Notes: generated from the sequence alone by a model not told the origin. Counted from the first letter of the stretch, positions 40,939-51,388 are shown. The stretch is DNA of 64,000 nt from Rodentibacter pneumotropicus DSM 21403 (GCF_000379905.1 NZ_KB904041.1:83687-147686); one strand, 5' to 3'. Numbers and translations are program-made.

Positions 40939-42126
40939 ATGGCAAATAATAACCGCAATGCTTTACTCGGGGCAGCATTTTTAATGGCAACATCCGCCAT
41001 TGGACCGGGATTTCTCACCCAAACCGCAACTTTTACTCAGTCTTTACTCGCTAGTTTTGGCTTTGTGATTTTACTCTCTATTTTGCTTGATATAGGAGCT
41101 CAATTAAACATTTGGCGGATTATTGCCGTTTCAGAAAAAAAAGCCCAAGATATTGCAAATGTGATCCTCCCCGGCACAGGATATTTTCTCTCATTACTTA
41201 TTGTTATGGGCGGATTGGCCTTTAATATCGGGAATGTGGGCGGCGCAGGATTAGGCTTGAATATTCTCACAGGCGTATCACCTGAAATTGGGGCAATAAT
41301 TAGCGGATCAATTGCCGTATGTATCTTCCTTGTAAAAGAAGCAGGTAAAACCATGGATCGTTTTGCTCAAATAATGGGATTCGTGATGATAGCTTTAACC
41401 ATTTACGTTGCAGCCCAAACAAATCCGCCCATTGGTGAAGCCGTATTCAGAACATTCATACCGGAGAAATTAGATGTGATCGCAATCGTTACCCTTGTGG
41501 GGGGAACTGTAGGTGGTTATATCACCTTTGCTGGAGCACATCGTTTATTAGATGCGGGCATCAAAGGCAAAACTTCTCTAAAAGAAGTCAGCAAAAGCTC
41601 CGTGTCAGCAATTTTAATTTCCTCCGTAATGAGGATTGTACTTTTTTTAGCCGTTTTAGGCGTAGTCTCACAGGGTATTACTCTCGATCCAAAAAATCCT
41701 GCCGCTACCCCATTTTCATACGCTGCCGGTAATATTGGATTAATGATTTTCGGTATTGTTATCTGGGCTGCGTCTATTACCTCGGTTATCGGTGCAGCTT
41801 ATACTTCAGTTTCCTTTATTACCAGTTTTTCACCGAAAATAGAAAAACACAAAAATTGTTGGATAGTAGCTTTTATTGTTATCTCGACAGCCGTTCTTGC
41901 GACTATTGGACGTCCCGCCCAAGTATTGGTCTTTGTCGGAACATTAAATGGTTTAATTTTACCGATTTCTCTCGGTTTAATTTTGCTCGCAGCCTATAAC
42001 ACGAAAATTATTGGCGATTATAAACACCCGATGTGGATGACTATTTCAGGTGCTATTGTTGTGGTTTCCATGGCAATATTAAGCTTAATCACGCTTGTGA
42101 AATATGTTGGTAATTTATTGGCTTAG
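40939..42126 (+). CDS. NRAMP-like carrier, probable 5-oxoproline or related importer
   Basis: 395 residues with about 11 membrane segments. Overall the chain belongs to the NRAMP-type family of the APC superfamily and resembles B. subtilis YcsG, which lies with the same genes. The metal-binding motif of segment 1 (DPGN) reads GPGF (SAIGPGFLTQT), and the segment-6 MPH motif is replaced by GAH (TFAGAHRLLD). So divalent-metal transport is doubtful, and its place at the end of the pxp operon, 21 bases after pxpA, suggests import of the oxoprolinase substrate. GAGGTCAAT precedes the ATG. Confidence 0.82.
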   Translation: MANNNRNALLGAAFLMATSAIGPGFLTQTATFTQSLLASFGFVILLSILLDIGAQLNIWRIIAVSEKKAQDIANVILPGTGYFLSLLIVMGGLAFNIGNVGGAGLGLNILTGVSPEIGAIISGSIAVCIFLVKEAGKTMDRFAQIMGFVMIALTIYVAAQTNPPIGEAVFRTFIPEKLDVIAIVTLVGGTVGGYITFAGAHRLLDAGIKGKTSLKEVSKSSVSAILISSVMRIVLFLAVLGVVSQGITLDPKNPAATPFSYAAGNIGLMIFGIVIWAASITSVIGAAYTSVSFITSFSPKIEKHKNCWIVAFIVISTAVLATIGRPAQVLVFVGTLNGLILPISLGLILLAAYNTKIIGDYKHPMWMTISGAIVVVSMAILSLITLVKYVGNLLA

Positions 42127-42164
42127 AACCTAATTAAACATTGCCTAAGAGCGATTAAAGAAAA

Positions 42165-42202
42165 AAGTGCGGTCAAAATCAGAATTGTTTTTGACCGCAC
42201 TT
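42165..42202. terminator. Two-way terminator between the pxp operon and glnS
   Basis: Perfect inverted uptake signals (AAGTGCGGTCAAAA and complement, 10-base loop) between convergent genes. Confidence 0.88.
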
Positions 42203-42215
42203 ACATTGATGAAAA

Positions 42216-43889
42216 CTAAAAGCTTTCTTTTAGGCTGACAGTAAGATTAAACACCAGATGTTCAGAGTGGCTGTCTTTACTGTCTGCACAAAAATAACCC
42301 TCACGCTCAAATTGATACCCTTTTTCCGCTTCCGCATTGCCAAGGCTTTGTTCTACAAAGCCGTGTTTTAGCACAAGGGAATTTGGATTAACGACCGAGC
42401 AAATATCTTCCTCAGCCCCCGGGTTGGCAACCGTAAAGAGTTTGTCGTAAAGACGGAATTCTGCCGGATGGTTATGCACAGCGGAAACCCAATGGATCAC
42501 CCCTTTCACTTTACGGCCGTCCGCCGGATTTTTGCCTAATGTGTCGGGATCATAGGTACAAAAGACAGTGGTGATTTCACCGTTTGCATCTTTTTCCACA
42601 CGCTCTGCTTTGATCACATAAGCATTACGTAAACGCACTTCTTTGCCTAGCACAAGACGTTTATATTGCTTGTTCGCTTCTTCACGGAAATCCGCACGAT
42701 CAATATAAATTTCTTTGCTGAAAGGTAATTGACGCTCACCTAATTCCGGACGATTCGGGTGACTTGGTGCTATCAACATTTCTTCACCTTCAAAGTTTTC
42801 AATCACCACTTTTACCGGATCAATTACCGCCATTGCACGGCAAGCATTTTGGTTGAGATCATCACGAATACAGGCTTCTAACGCACTATATTCCACTACG
42901 TTATCTTGTTTGGTGACCCCAATACGGCGGCAAAATTCACGAATTGATGCCGGCGTATAACCACGACGACGTAAACCAGAAATAGTCGGCATACGGGGAT
43001 CATTCCAACCGTCCACAATGCCGTCTTCCACTAATTTCAATAACTTACGTTTAGAAGTTAGCGTACCTTCTAAATTTAAGCGTGAAAATTCATATTGGTG
43101 CGGTAATGGACGTTCAATCGAAATATTATCCAATACCCAGTCATATAAACGGCGGTTATCTTGGAACTCTAATGTACATAACGAGTGTGTAATACGTTCA
43201 ATCGCATCGGAAATACAGTGGGTGAAATCATACATCGGATAGATACACCATTTATCACCGGTTTGGTGGTGCTTGGCAAATTTAATCCGATAAAGCACCG
43301 GATCACGCATCACCATAAAAGGCGAAGCCATATCAATTTTCGCCCGTAAACTGGCTTTTCCTTCGGCAAATCCGCCATTTTTCATTTTTTCAAATAAAGC
43401 CAAGTTTTCTTCTACACTACGATCACGATAAGGGCTGTTTTTACCCGGCTCCGTTAAGGTGCCACGATATTCACGCATTTCTTCCGGTGAGAGCTCGTCC
43501 ACATAAGCCAAGCCTTTTTTAATTAATTCAATGGCATAGTCATGGAGCGTATCAAAATAATCCGAGGCATAATGCACCTCTCCTGCCCATTTGAAACCCA
43601 GCCATTCTACATCTTGTTTAATGGAATCTACGTATTCCACATCTTCTTTCAAAGGATTGGTATCATCAAAGCGTAAATTACATAAACCGTTATAATCTTT
43701 CGCAATGCCAAAGTTTAAGCAAATGGATTTCGCATGTCCGATATGCAAATAACCATTGGGTTCAGGTGGAAAACGGGTGTAAACCTCTTTATGTTTGCCA
43801 CTTGCTAAATCTTCATCAATAATTTGGGTAATAAAATTGTGCGGACGTGTATTTTCCGCATTTTCTAAACTATGCTCTGTATTGCTCAT
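42216..43889 (-). CDS. glnS: Glutaminyl-tRNA synthetase
   Basis: 557 residues, the usual GlnRS length. Class I synthetase with the HIGH motif in [15 protein letters not shown] and the KMSKS equivalent in [14 protein letters not shown]. The C-terminal half forms the two anticodon-binding beta-barrels. It is divergent from macA with 248 bases between. Confidence 0.97.
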   Translation of the reverse strand: MSNTEHSLENAENTRPHNFITQIIDEDLASGKHKEVYTRFPPEPNGYLHIGHAKSICLNFGIAKDYNGLCNLRFDDTNPLKEDVEYVDSIKQDVEWLGFKWAGEVHYASDYFDTLHDYAIELIKKGLAYVDELSPEEMREYRGTLTEPGKNSPYRDRSVEENLALFEKMKNGGFAEGKASLRAKIDMASPFMVMRDPVLYRIKFAKHHQTGDKWCIYPMYDFTHCISDAIERITHSLCTLEFQDNRRLYDWVLDNISIERPLPHQYEFSRLNLEGTLTSKRKLLKLVEDGIVDGWNDPRMPTISGLRRRGYTPASIREFCRRIGVTKQDNVVEYSALEACIRDDLNQNACRAMAVIDPVKVVIENFEGEEMLIAPSHPNRPELGERQLPFSKEIYIDRADFREEANKQYKRLVLGKEVRLRNAYVIKAERVEKDANGEITTVFCTYDPDTLGKNPADGRKVKGVIHWVSAVHNHPAEFRLYDKLFTVANPGAEEDICSVVNPNSLVLKHGFVEQSLGNAEAEKGYQFEREGYFCADSKDSHSEHLVFNLTVSLKESF

Positions 43890-44103
43890 AACTTTCTCAA
43901 ATCAATAGAAAAATAATCCCGTTATTCTATACGTTTTGCGGTCAAAAAGCGAGATATGAGAAATTGAGTCAATTCCCTTTCTAATTTTCAGCTAATTTTG
44001 TTATGTGAAAATTCACAATCAAGGAAAACCTATTGAAAGATAGCTTGTCTCATACCCAAATTTTTCGTGCAAAACACGAGATTTATCATTAGAATACGCA
44101 AAC

Positions 44104-44117
44104 TGAACAAACGTTCA
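44104..44117 (+). promoter_or_regulatory. Palindromic operator candidate before macA
   Basis: TGAACAAACGTTCA has perfect 5-base arms around AAAC, the layout of TetR-type operators, and lies 21 bases before the macA ATG where it could block transcription or translation. Two more palindromes, TGTGAAAATTCACA at 44004 and TCGTGCAAAACACGA at 44065, lie in the same gap. No regulator gene is adjacent. Confidence 0.45.
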
Positions 44118-44137
44118 TTAATTGGAATTTAATCTCA

Positions 44138-45313
44138 ATGAAGAAAATTTTCGTTACACTCGGACTCTTAATCGTAGGCGGGCTCGCCTACTATTTTTTT
44201 GTAGGCAATAACAATCAACAATCCACTTATCTGACTGAAAAAGTCACTCGTGGAAATATTGAAAAGACCGTTGTTGCCTCCGGTTCTATCAGCAGTATTA
44301 ATGAAGTGGATGTCGGTGCACAGGTTTCCGGTAAAATCACTAGACTTTACGTCATTCTTGGGCAAGAAGTGAAAAAAGGCGATTTAATTGCGGATATTGA
44401 TTCCACCACACAAATTAACGCCCTGAATACCAAAAAAGCTGCCCTTGCCAGCTATCAGGCACAATTAAAAGCAAAAGAGACCGCACTTAGCGTGGCACAA
44501 TCGGCGTATTCCCGTTATTCAAAACTATACGGACAAAAAGCCACCTCTCTTGATGAGTTAAATAATGCGAAAAACACCTTTGATGCGGCAAAATCCGAAG
44601 TAGATGCATTAAAAGAATCCATTAAACAAGCAGAAATTGAAGTGAATACAGCGGAAACCAACGTAGGATATACACAAATTACTTCGCCTATTGACGGGAC
44701 AATCATTTCCACGCCTATTTCAGAGGGGCAAACCGTCAACTCGGCACAAACAACTCCGACTATCGTCACTGTAGCTGATTTAAACAAAATGTTGGTGAAA
44801 CCTGAAATTTCAGAGGGCGACATTACCAAAGTAAAAGCCGGTCAAGCGGTGAGTTTTACGATTTTGTCCGATCCCAACACCCATTATAAATCGGTGATTT
44901 CTTCCGTTGATCCGGCAACCACTACAAAAAGTGATAACACCTCTACTTCATCAAGTAATTCCAGCACATCGAGTAGCACAAGTGCGGTCTATTATTACGC
45001 CAATTTAATCGTGGATAATCCCGACCGCACTTTGCGTATTGGAATGACAACAGAAAACAATATCAAAATTGCCGATGCGCAAAATGTGTTGTTGGTTTCC
45101 AATATGGCGATTCAAAAAAGAGAGGGAAAAACCTTCGTCAATGTGTTGAATGAAAACAATCAACCTGAAATGCGTGAAGTGGAAATCGGCGTGCAAAATG
45201 ATTTTCAAACGGAAATTAAATCCGGTTTAGTCGAAGGTGATAAAGTGATCGTGTCACAAGTCGCCGTTGGCGAGCAAGTCGGCAATAGTGGTCGTGGGCC
45301 GAGAATGTTCTAA
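44138..45313 (+). CDS. macA: MacA periplasmic adaptor of a macrolide-type efflux pump
   Basis: 391 residues. One N-terminal membrane anchor (about 5-24) is followed by a split lipoyl domain (near 55-85 and 180-205), an alpha-helical hairpin (95-175), and beta-barrel domains. It bridges MacB and an outer membrane channel. A serine/threonine-rich stretch (STSSSNSSTSSST) interrupts the barrel region at about 268-282. Two inverted uptake signals lie inside the frame near 44980 and 45023. Confidence 0.94.
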   Translation: MKKIFVTLGLLIVGGLAYYFFVGNNNQQSTYLTEKVTRGNIEKTVVASGSISSINEVDVGAQVSGKITRLYVILGQEVKKGDLIADIDSTTQINALNTKKAALASYQAQLKAKETALSVAQSAYSRYSKLYGQKATSLDELNNAKNTFDAAKSEVDALKESIKQAEIEVNTAETNVGYTQITSPIDGTIISTPISEGQTVNSAQTTPTIVTVADLNKMLVKPEISEGDITKVKAGQAVSFTILSDPNTHYKSVISSVDPATTTKSDNTSTSSSNSSTSSSTSAVYYYANLIVDNPDRTLRIGMTTENNIKIADAQNVLLVSNMAIQKREGKTFVNVLNENNQPEMREVEIGVQNDFQTEIKSGLVEGDKVIVSQVAVGEQVGNSGRGPRMF

Positions 45314-45329
45314 AGTGCGGTAAAATTTG

Positions 45330-47261
45330 ATGAATATTATTGAAATTAATCAGCTTAATCGCTACTTTGGCGAGGGCGAGAATTCAGTTCACATTCTCAA
45401 AAATATTTCCCTTAATATTGAGAAAGGTGATTTTGTGGCGATTATCGGGCAATCCGGTTCGGGAAAATCCACACTGATGAATATCATTGGTTGTTTGGAT
45501 ACGGCAACCAGCGGTTCTTACAAAATTGACGGCAAAGAAACAAATCAACTTTCAGCGGATCAACTTTCTGATTTACGAAGCCAAAAATTCGGTTTTATTT
45601 TCCAGCGTTATAATTTACTTTCCAGCCTCACCGCAGCAGAAAATGTAGCACTGCCCGCAATTTATGCAGGCATACCCCAGAGTCAGCGCCTTGATCGGGC
45701 AAAACAATTACTCAAAAAATTGGGCTTGGGCGATAAATGGCAAAATAAACCTAATCAACTTTCTGGCGGTCAGCAACAGCGTGTGAGTATTGCTCGAGCC
45801 TTGATGAATGGCGGTGAAATTATTCTTGCCGATGAACCCACCGGGGCATTAGATTCCCACAGTGGGCAAAATGTGATGGAAATTTTACGTCATCTCCACC
45901 ATGAGGGGCATACCATTATTATGGTCACTCATGACCATACCATTGCCGCCAGTGCAAACCGAGTCATTGAAATTAAAGATGGCGAAATCATTGCAGATTC
46001 TCAAAAAGAAGGGGTAAAAAGTGCGGTTGAAAATCAAGCCAAAATTAAACCGCACTTTGGCTTTAGCAAGGATCAACTCCTTGAGGCTTTTCGGATGTCC
46101 GTCAGTGCGATTGTGGCACATAAAATGCGTTCTTTGCTCACTATGCTCGGAATCATTATCGGGATCACCTCGGTGGTTTCCGTGGTGGCATTAGGAAATG
46201 GTTCACAGCAGAAAATTCTTGAAAATATTAAAGGTATCGGCACCAGCACTATGACGATTTTCAATGGCACAGGCTTTGGCGATCGCCGTGCCGAGCAAAT
46301 GCAAAATCTCACTGTCAATGATGCCAATGCGTTAAATCAACAGAGCTATGTGCAAAGCGTAACGCCAAATAGTTCCTCCAGTGGTACGCTGGTGTATGGC
46401 AATCAAACCTTCTCCTCCACCAGCCTGAAAGGGGTGGGCGAGCAATATTTCGATGTGGAAGGGCTTACCCTCAAACAAGGCAATTTATTCTCTGCACAGG
46501 ATGTATTGGAAAATAATCAAGTCGCCTTAATTGATGAAAGTGCCAAAAAAGCTATTTTTCCAAACGAATCCGCTCTGGGCAAAGTGGTGATGTTTAATAA
46601 ACGCCCATTGCGGATTATTGGTATGGTATCCGACCGACAAATGGGCGGTGCAAGCAGTTCTTTGAATGTTTATGCACCTTACACCACGGTGATGAATCGC
46701 ATTTCCGGCAGTAAAAAAATCAGCTCTATCACGGTGAAAATTGCCGATGATGTTGATTCTACTGTAGCGGAAAAAGGCATCACCGAATTACTCAGCCTAC
46801 GCCACGGCAAAAAAGATTTTTTTGTGATGAATAGCGATACCATTAAACAAACTATTGAAAGCACCACCGGCACAATGAAATTATTAATTTCTTCCATTGC
46901 CTTTATTTCTCTTATTGTAGGGGGGATTGGGGTGATGAATATTATGCTGGTCTCCGTCACGGAGCGTACCAAAGAAATCGGTGTGCGAATGGCAATTGGA
47001 GCCCGTCAAACCAATATTTTGCAACAATTTTTAATTGAAGCCGTATTGATTTGTTTAATCGGTGGTATCACCGGAATTTTGCTTTCAGGCTTAATCGGAT
47101 TGATGTTTAACCTATTTATGAGCAACTTTACCATGTCATTTTCCACCGTCTCCATTATCACAGCCGTGTTATTTTCAACGCTCATTGGTGTGGTATTTGG
47201 CTATATGCCGGCAAAACGGGCTGCACAGCTGAACCCGATTACCGCCCTCGCCCGAGAATAG
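45330..47261 (+). CDS. macB: MacB ABC transporter of the efflux pump
   Basis: 643 residues from the ATG at 45330. The N-terminal ATPase has Walker A GQSGSGKST, signature LSGGQQQR and Walker B ILADEPTGALDS. A linker (about 225-265) leads to four membrane segments with a large periplasmic domain between the first and second (FtsX/MacB fold). It powers export of macrolides, toxins or other substrates. An uptake signal abuts the start, leaving no clear ribosome site; it may depend on coupling to macA 16 bases upstream. Confidence 0.95.
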   Translation: MNIIEINQLNRYFGEGENSVHILKNISLNIEKGDFVAIIGQSGSGKSTLMNIIGCLDTATSGSYKIDGKETNQLSADQLSDLRSQKFGFIFQRYNLLSSLTAAENVALPAIYAGIPQSQRLDRAKQLLKKLGLGDKWQNKPNQLSGGQQQRVSIARALMNGGEIILADEPTGALDSHSGQNVMEILRHLHHEGHTIIMVTHDHTIAASANRVIEIKDGEIIADSQKEGVKSAVENQAKIKPHFGFSKDQLLEAFRMSVSAIVAHKMRSLLTMLGIIIGITSVVSVVALGNGSQQKILENIKGIGTSTMTIFNGTGFGDRRAEQMQNLTVNDANALNQQSYVQSVTPNSSSSGTLVYGNQTFSSTSLKGVGEQYFDVEGLTLKQGNLFSAQDVLENNQVALIDESAKKAIFPNESALGKVVMFNKRPLRIIGMVSDRQMGGASSSLNVYAPYTTVMNRISGSKKISSITVKIADDVDSTVAEKGITELLSLRHGKKDFFVMNSDTIKQTIESTTGTMKLLISSIAFISLIVGGIGVMNIMLVSVTERTKEIGVRMAIGARQTNILQQFLIEAVLICLIGGITGILLSGLIGLMFNLFMSNFTMSFSTVSIITAVLFSTLIGVVFGYMPAKRAAQLNPITALARE

Positions 47262-47280
47262 ATTTTGTAAAACCCTAAAA

Positions 47281-47307
47281 TGCGGTTAAAATCAGCCGCA
47301 CTTTTTT
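47281..47307 (+). terminator. Hairpin between macB and the outer membrane factor gene
   Basis: TGCGGTT pairs with AGCCGCA (one mismatch) and is followed by six Ts. It is a degenerate uptake-signal pair and may only attenuate transcription into the next gene. Confidence 0.5.
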
Positions 47308-47331
47308 CACGATTTAATGAAGGAAAAAACA

Positions 47332-48699
47332 ATGTTAAAAATGAAAAAACTGCCTTTTGCCATTGTAATGGCGACTACCCTTGTCAGCTGCGCCAATATT
47401 GACGATTCTTATCAAGCCAGCCAAGCGGACTATCAAAAATATGAAGAAATCACGAAACAGTTTAATGTAAAAGAAAACTGGTGGGCGCTTTATAATGATG
47501 CTCAGCTTAATCGCGTGGTAGAGCAAGCACTACTAAACAATAAAGATCTTGCCAAAGCTGCCGTTGCCGTTAATCGTGCACTTTATAATGCGAATTTAGT
47601 AGGGGCAAATTTAGTGCCAACCTTTAGCGGTTCTACTTCATCAGGCGCACAACGACGCATTGATACCTCTGCAAGTTCAACCATTTCACACAGCGGTTCA
47701 TTAAACGTAGCTTATACCCTTGATTTATGGCGTCGTTTAGCGGATTCCGCCGATGCGGCAGAATGGACACACAAAGCCACCGCACAAGATTTAGAAGCGA
47801 CAAAATTGTCTTTAATCAACTCTGTGGTAACAACCTATTATCAAATCGCCTATTTAAACGATGCCCTCAGCACCACTGAAGAAAGCATCAAATATTACAA
47901 TGACATCAGCAATATTATGCAACGCCGTCTAAGTCAAGGTGTTGCCGATGCGGCAAGTGTTGATCAAGCCCAACAATCGGTTTTAACGGCTCGTAATAGC
48001 CTGATCAATTACCAAACCCAACGCAAAACCGCAGAACAAATGCTCCGTAATTTACTGAATTTAAAACCGGAAGACGCACTCAATATCACTTTCCCACATA
48101 TTCTTAATGTGAAAAATACTGGTGTGAATTTGAATGTGCCGGTTTCAGTAATCGCCAATCGTCCTGATATCAAAGGCAATCAATACCGTTTGAGCAGTGC
48201 ATTTAAAAATGCCAAAGCCACAGAAAAAGGTTGGTTCCCGGAAATCACTTTAGGCGGTAGTTTAAGTTCAGCAGGAAACAAAGTTGGTAACGCCCTTCAT
48301 AGCCCAATTGCAGGCGGGACACTGGGAATTAGTTTGCCGTTCTTAAATTGGAACACGGTGAAATGGAACGTGAAGATCTCTGAAGCCGATTACGAAACCG
48401 CACGTTTAAATTATGAACAAAGTATCACCAAGGCATTAAATGATGTGGATACCAACTATTTTGCCTTCACCCAAGCCCAAAGTGCCTTTGCGAACCAGCA
48501 AAAAACCTTTAACTATAACAAACGCATCACTCAATATTATCGTAATCGCTATAACGCCGGCGTATCCGAATTGCGTGAATGGTTAAGTGCAGCCAACACC
48601 GAAAAAGCCTCTCAGCTTGCTATTTTGCAAGCGAAATATAGCCTTATTCAGGCAGAAAACGCTGTATATAGCTCAATGGCGGGTTATTATTCCCGTTAA
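47332..48699 (+). CDS. TolC-family outer membrane factor lipoprotein
   Basis: 455 residues from the ATG at 47332, chosen for AAGGA 7 bases upstream. A lipoprotein signal ends in lipobox LVSC. The mature chain shows the duplicated outer-membrane-efflux domain of the NodT/OprM type, with long helices (about 60-250 and 270-450) rich in alanine and glutamine. It should form the outer membrane channel for MacAB, giving a complete tripartite pump in one cluster. Confidence 0.9.
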   Translation: MLKMKKLPFAIVMATTLVSCANIDDSYQASQADYQKYEEITKQFNVKENWWALYNDAQLNRVVEQALLNNKDLAKAAVAVNRALYNANLVGANLVPTFSGSTSSGAQRRIDTSASSTISHSGSLNVAYTLDLWRRLADSADAAEWTHKATAQDLEATKLSLINSVVTTYYQIAYLNDALSTTEESIKYYNDISNIMQRRLSQGVADAASVDQAQQSVLTARNSLINYQTQRKTAEQMLRNLLNLKPEDALNITFPHILNVKNTGVNLNVPVSVIANRPDIKGNQYRLSSAFKNAKATEKGWFPEITLGGSLSSAGNKVGNALHSPIAGGTLGISLPFLNWNTVKWNVKISEADYETARLNYEQSITKALNDVDTNYFAFTQAQSAFANQQKTFNYNKRITQYYRNRYNAGVSELREWLSAANTEKASQLAILQAKYSLIQAENAVYSSMAGYYSR

Positions 48700-48755
48700 T
48701 TACTTTCTATAAGGGAGTTTCGGCTTCCTTATTTTTTAACTCGGTTTAACAAAAA

Positions 48756-49385
48756 ATGAAAAAACAACTGACTTTCTACTTTATCCGCCATGGCAGAACG
48801 GTCTGGAACGAACAAGGTTTAATGCAGGGGCACGGCGATTCGCCCCTCACTGAACAAGGCATTTTAGGGGCACAAAAAGCCGGTGTGGCATTACAACAAA
48901 TTCCCTTTTTGGCGGCCTATTCCAGCATTTTAAAACGCACGATTGATACGGCTGAACACATTATTGGTGAACGCAATATTCCGCTTTTTCAACATAAAGG
49001 GTTAAACGAACAATTTTTTGGAAAGTGGGAAGGTCAATGGGTTGAATCTTTGCGTGAACAAGCCGAATTTAAACAAATGCTCAGTGATCCGGCAAATTAC
49101 AAGGCCAAAAAAAATGGCGGAGAAACCTACGAACAACTTGCTGACCGAGCAATGAAAGCGATAGAAGATATTATTCAAATCCACCATAAAGGTAATATTT
49201 TGGTTGTTTCTCACGGTCATACATTACGCTTACTCCTCGCCCTATTCGACGGTGCTACTTGGCAAAACCACAGAGAAGAAGGACAATCCGTTTCTTTACT
49301 CAACACCGCAATCGGCGTTGTGCATTATGACAGCGAAAAAGGCTTTAGCGTTGAAAAAGTCAATGATGTGGGGCATTTGGGGTAA
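48756..49385 (+). CDS. Histidine phosphatase family protein (phosphoglycerate-mutase-like)
   Basis: 209 residues. The catalytic RHG motif is at the N-terminus (FIRHGRTVWNEQGLMQG), and the second histidine is in VVSHGHTLRLLL. Such proteins include cofactor-dependent phosphoglycerate mutases and several phosphatases such as CobC and GpmB; the substrate cannot be set from sequence. It is followed by a palindromic repeat and the convergent rnm gene. Confidence 0.88.
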   Translation: MKKQLTFYFIRHGRTVWNEQGLMQGHGDSPLTEQGILGAQKAGVALQQIPFLAAYSSILKRTIDTAEHIIGERNIPLFQHKGLNEQFFGKWEGQWVESLREQAEFKQMLSDPANYKAKKNGGETYEQLADRAMKAIEDIIQIHHKGNILVVSHGHTLRLLLALFDGATWQNHREEGQSVSLLNTAIGVVHYDSEKGFSVEKVNDVGHLG

Positions 49386-49455
49386 AAGAGCGGTCATTTT
49401 TTATCTTGTTTTTCGGTATTATACGATTGCTGAACAAAAGCAGAGATTTCAACAA

Positions 49456-49536
49456 GTAGGGACACACTGCGTGTATCCATTTGCAGCATATTGCAATAAT
49501 TTGAATTTATAACGGACACACGCAGTGTGTCCCTAC
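49456..49536. repeat. GTAGGGACACACTGCG palindromic repeat, copy 2
   Basis: The left arm GTAGGGACACACTGCGTG (49456-49473) and the right arm (49513-49536, ending TGTGTCCCTAC) are inverted copies separated by about 40 AT-rich bases. The flank GATTTCAACAA on the left is the complement of the flank TTGTTGAAAT after copy 3. The repeat lies between the convergent phosphatase and rnm genes and may act as their terminator. Confidence 0.8.
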
Positions 49537-49544
49537 GCTAAAAC

Positions 49545-50369
49545 CTAAAACCGTGTCCAAATCGGCTCCACACCCTCAGGAAGATCGAGATTTCTCCCTA
49601 ACTCTACCCAACCACAAGGAAAATGAAAATCCGATCCTACCGACCCCAATAAACCAAACTCATTTGCCCAACGAGCTAACATTTGACGTTGGTCTTTGGT
49701 TTGTCCATATCCGGAAATTTCCATAGCATCGCCGCCCCAACTTTTAAAGTCTGCCATTAATTGGCGAATCCGTTTTCCTGTTAAGTTATAGCGTAACGGA
49801 TGAGCGATTACCGCCATTCCTCCTGCTGCCTGAATGGTCTCAATCGCTGTGGGAATATCCACCCATTCCGCTTTAACAAAAGCGGATTTACCCTGCCCTA
49901 AATAGCGTCTGAAAGCCTGCCCGTCATTCGACACTTTACCTATTTGTACCAAATATCGTCCGTAATGGGCACGTGTTACTTCCCCATTCGCCAAGGCTTT
50001 TGCTCCTTCATAGGCATTGGGGATTCCCGCTTTTTCCAATTTAGCCCCAATTTCCACTGCTCTTTTTTCACGCAGCGCTTTTTGATTTGCCAAAAGTGCG
50101 GTCATTTTGGGATGAGTTTGATCAAAATTCAGTCCGACAATATGAATGCCCCGCCCTTCCCAAGTGGTGGAAATTTCTACGCCGGTAATCAATTCGATCC
50201 CCACCTCTTTTGCCGCCAAGCGAGCCTCATCAATGCCGCAAACCGTATCATGATCGCATAATGCCAACACATTTACGCCTTGCTCTGCTGCCCGTTGTAC
50301 CACTTCAGTGGGGCTTAACACCCCATCCGATGCGGTGCTATGACAATGTAAATCGTATATTTTGGTCAT
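49545..50369 (-). CDS. rnm: PHP-domain nuclease Rnm (RNase AM, TrpH/YciV)
   Basis: 274 residues. The PHP metal-binding motifs are clear: DLHCHSTASDG at the N-terminus, CDHDTV near residue 40, and AHPLRY and GSDFHFP further on. E. coli Rnm trims 5' ends of ribosomal RNA and hydrolyses pAp-type nucleotides. Its start overlaps the pyrD stop by one base, so the two are cotranslated. Confidence 0.92.
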   Translation of the reverse strand: MTKIYDLHCHSTASDGVLSPTEVVQRAAEQGVNVLALCDHDTVCGIDEARLAAKEVGIELITGVEISTTWEGRGIHIVGLNFDQTHPKMTALLANQKALREKRAVEIGAKLEKAGIPNAYEGAKALANGEVTRAHYGRYLVQIGKVSNDGQAFRRYLGQGKSAFVKAEWVDIPTAIETIQAAGGMAVIAHPLRYNLTGKRIRQLMADFKSWGGDAMEISGYGQTKDQRQMLARWANEFGLLGSVGSDFHFPCGWVELGRNLDLPEGVEPIWTRF

Positions 50370-51388
50370 TATTTAATCGTTTTTACTAGTTCTTTCACTA
50401 ATTTCGGCCCGTGATAAATCAATCCGGAATACACTTGCAACAATTCGGCACCGGCTGCCATTTTCTCTTGGGCATTTTGCACACCGTCAATCCCACCACT
50501 GCCAATAATCGGAATTTGCCCTTTCAATTCTTCATTTAATCGTTTAATAATCGTTGTGCTTTTCTGCTGCAACGGTTTACCGCTTAATCCGCCCTGCTCG
50601 TCGGCATTTTTCAAACCGGCGACATTTTCACGGGAAACGGTGGTATTGGTGGCAATCACCCCATCCATTTTATGACGAACCAATGTATCGGCAATTTGCA
50701 CCAATTCCGCCTCTGATAAATCCGGCGCAATTTTCACCGCAATCGGCACATATTTATTATATTGATCCGCCAAAATTGCCTGACGAGCCTTAATGCTTTG
50801 CAACAAATCATCAAAATAATCACCGTATTGCAACTGGCGCAAATCCGGCGTATTCGGCGATGAAATATTCACGGTAATATAACCGGCATAGTTATAGGCT
50901 TTGTTCAAACAGAAAATATAGTCGTCTTTGCCGTGTTCTAACGGAGTTTGCTTATTTTTACCGATATTGATGCCAATCACCCCACGATAACGTGCTTTTT
51001 TCACATTTTCGATCAAATAATCAATGCCGTTATTGTTAAAACCATTGCGATTAATAATGCCTTCCGCTTCAATCAAACGAAACTGGCGAGGTTTTGCATT
51101 GCCGTCTTGGGCGAGAGGGGTCACCGTGCCCACTTCCACAAAACCGAATCCCAACGCCCCAAAACCATCAATGGCATCACCATTTTTATCTGCCCCCGCT
51201 GCCAAGCCAATCGGGTTTGGAAAACGCACCCCCATCACGGTTTTCTCCGAACCTTTTGGTGTAGCAATAACGGATTTCAGTAGTGGCTGCAACAACGGAT
51301 GACCGGCAAGTTTTAAACATTGAAGGGTAAAATTATGGGCGGTTTCCGCATCCATTTGAAAAATACATTGACGGAATAATTTATACAT
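50369..51388 (-). CDS. pyrD: Dihydroorotate dehydrogenase (quinone), class 2
   Basis: 339 residues. A short N-terminal amphipathic helix ([15 protein letters not shown]) docks it to the inner membrane, typical of class 2. The FMN-binding and catalytic segments are [18 protein letters not shown] and [11 protein letters not shown], with the catalytic serine in the latter. It oxidises dihydroorotate in pyrimidine synthesis and passes electrons to quinone. Confidence 0.96.
   Translation of the reverse strand: MYKLFRQCIFQMDAETAHNFTLQCLKLAGHPLLQPLLKSVIATPKGSEKTVMGVRFPNPIGLAAGADKNGDAIDGFGALGFGFVEVGTVTPLAQDGNAKPRQFRLIEAEGIINRNGFNNNGIDYLIENVKKARYRGVIGINIGKNKQTPLEHGKDDYIFCLNKAYNYAGYITVNISSPNTPDLRQLQYGDYFDDLLQSIKARQAILADQYNKYVPIAVKIAPDLSEAELVQIADTLVRHKMDGVIATNTTVSRENVAGLKNADEQGGLSGKPLQQKSTTIIKRLNEELKGQIPIIGSGGIDGVQNAQEKMAAGAELLQVYSGLIYHGPKLVKELVKTIK

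Noticed and set aside
49204-49512. 102-residue plus-strand frame across the phosphatase end and the palindromic repeat
   Set aside because: It overlaps the well-supported phosphatase gene in another frame and runs into the repeat, with no family features.
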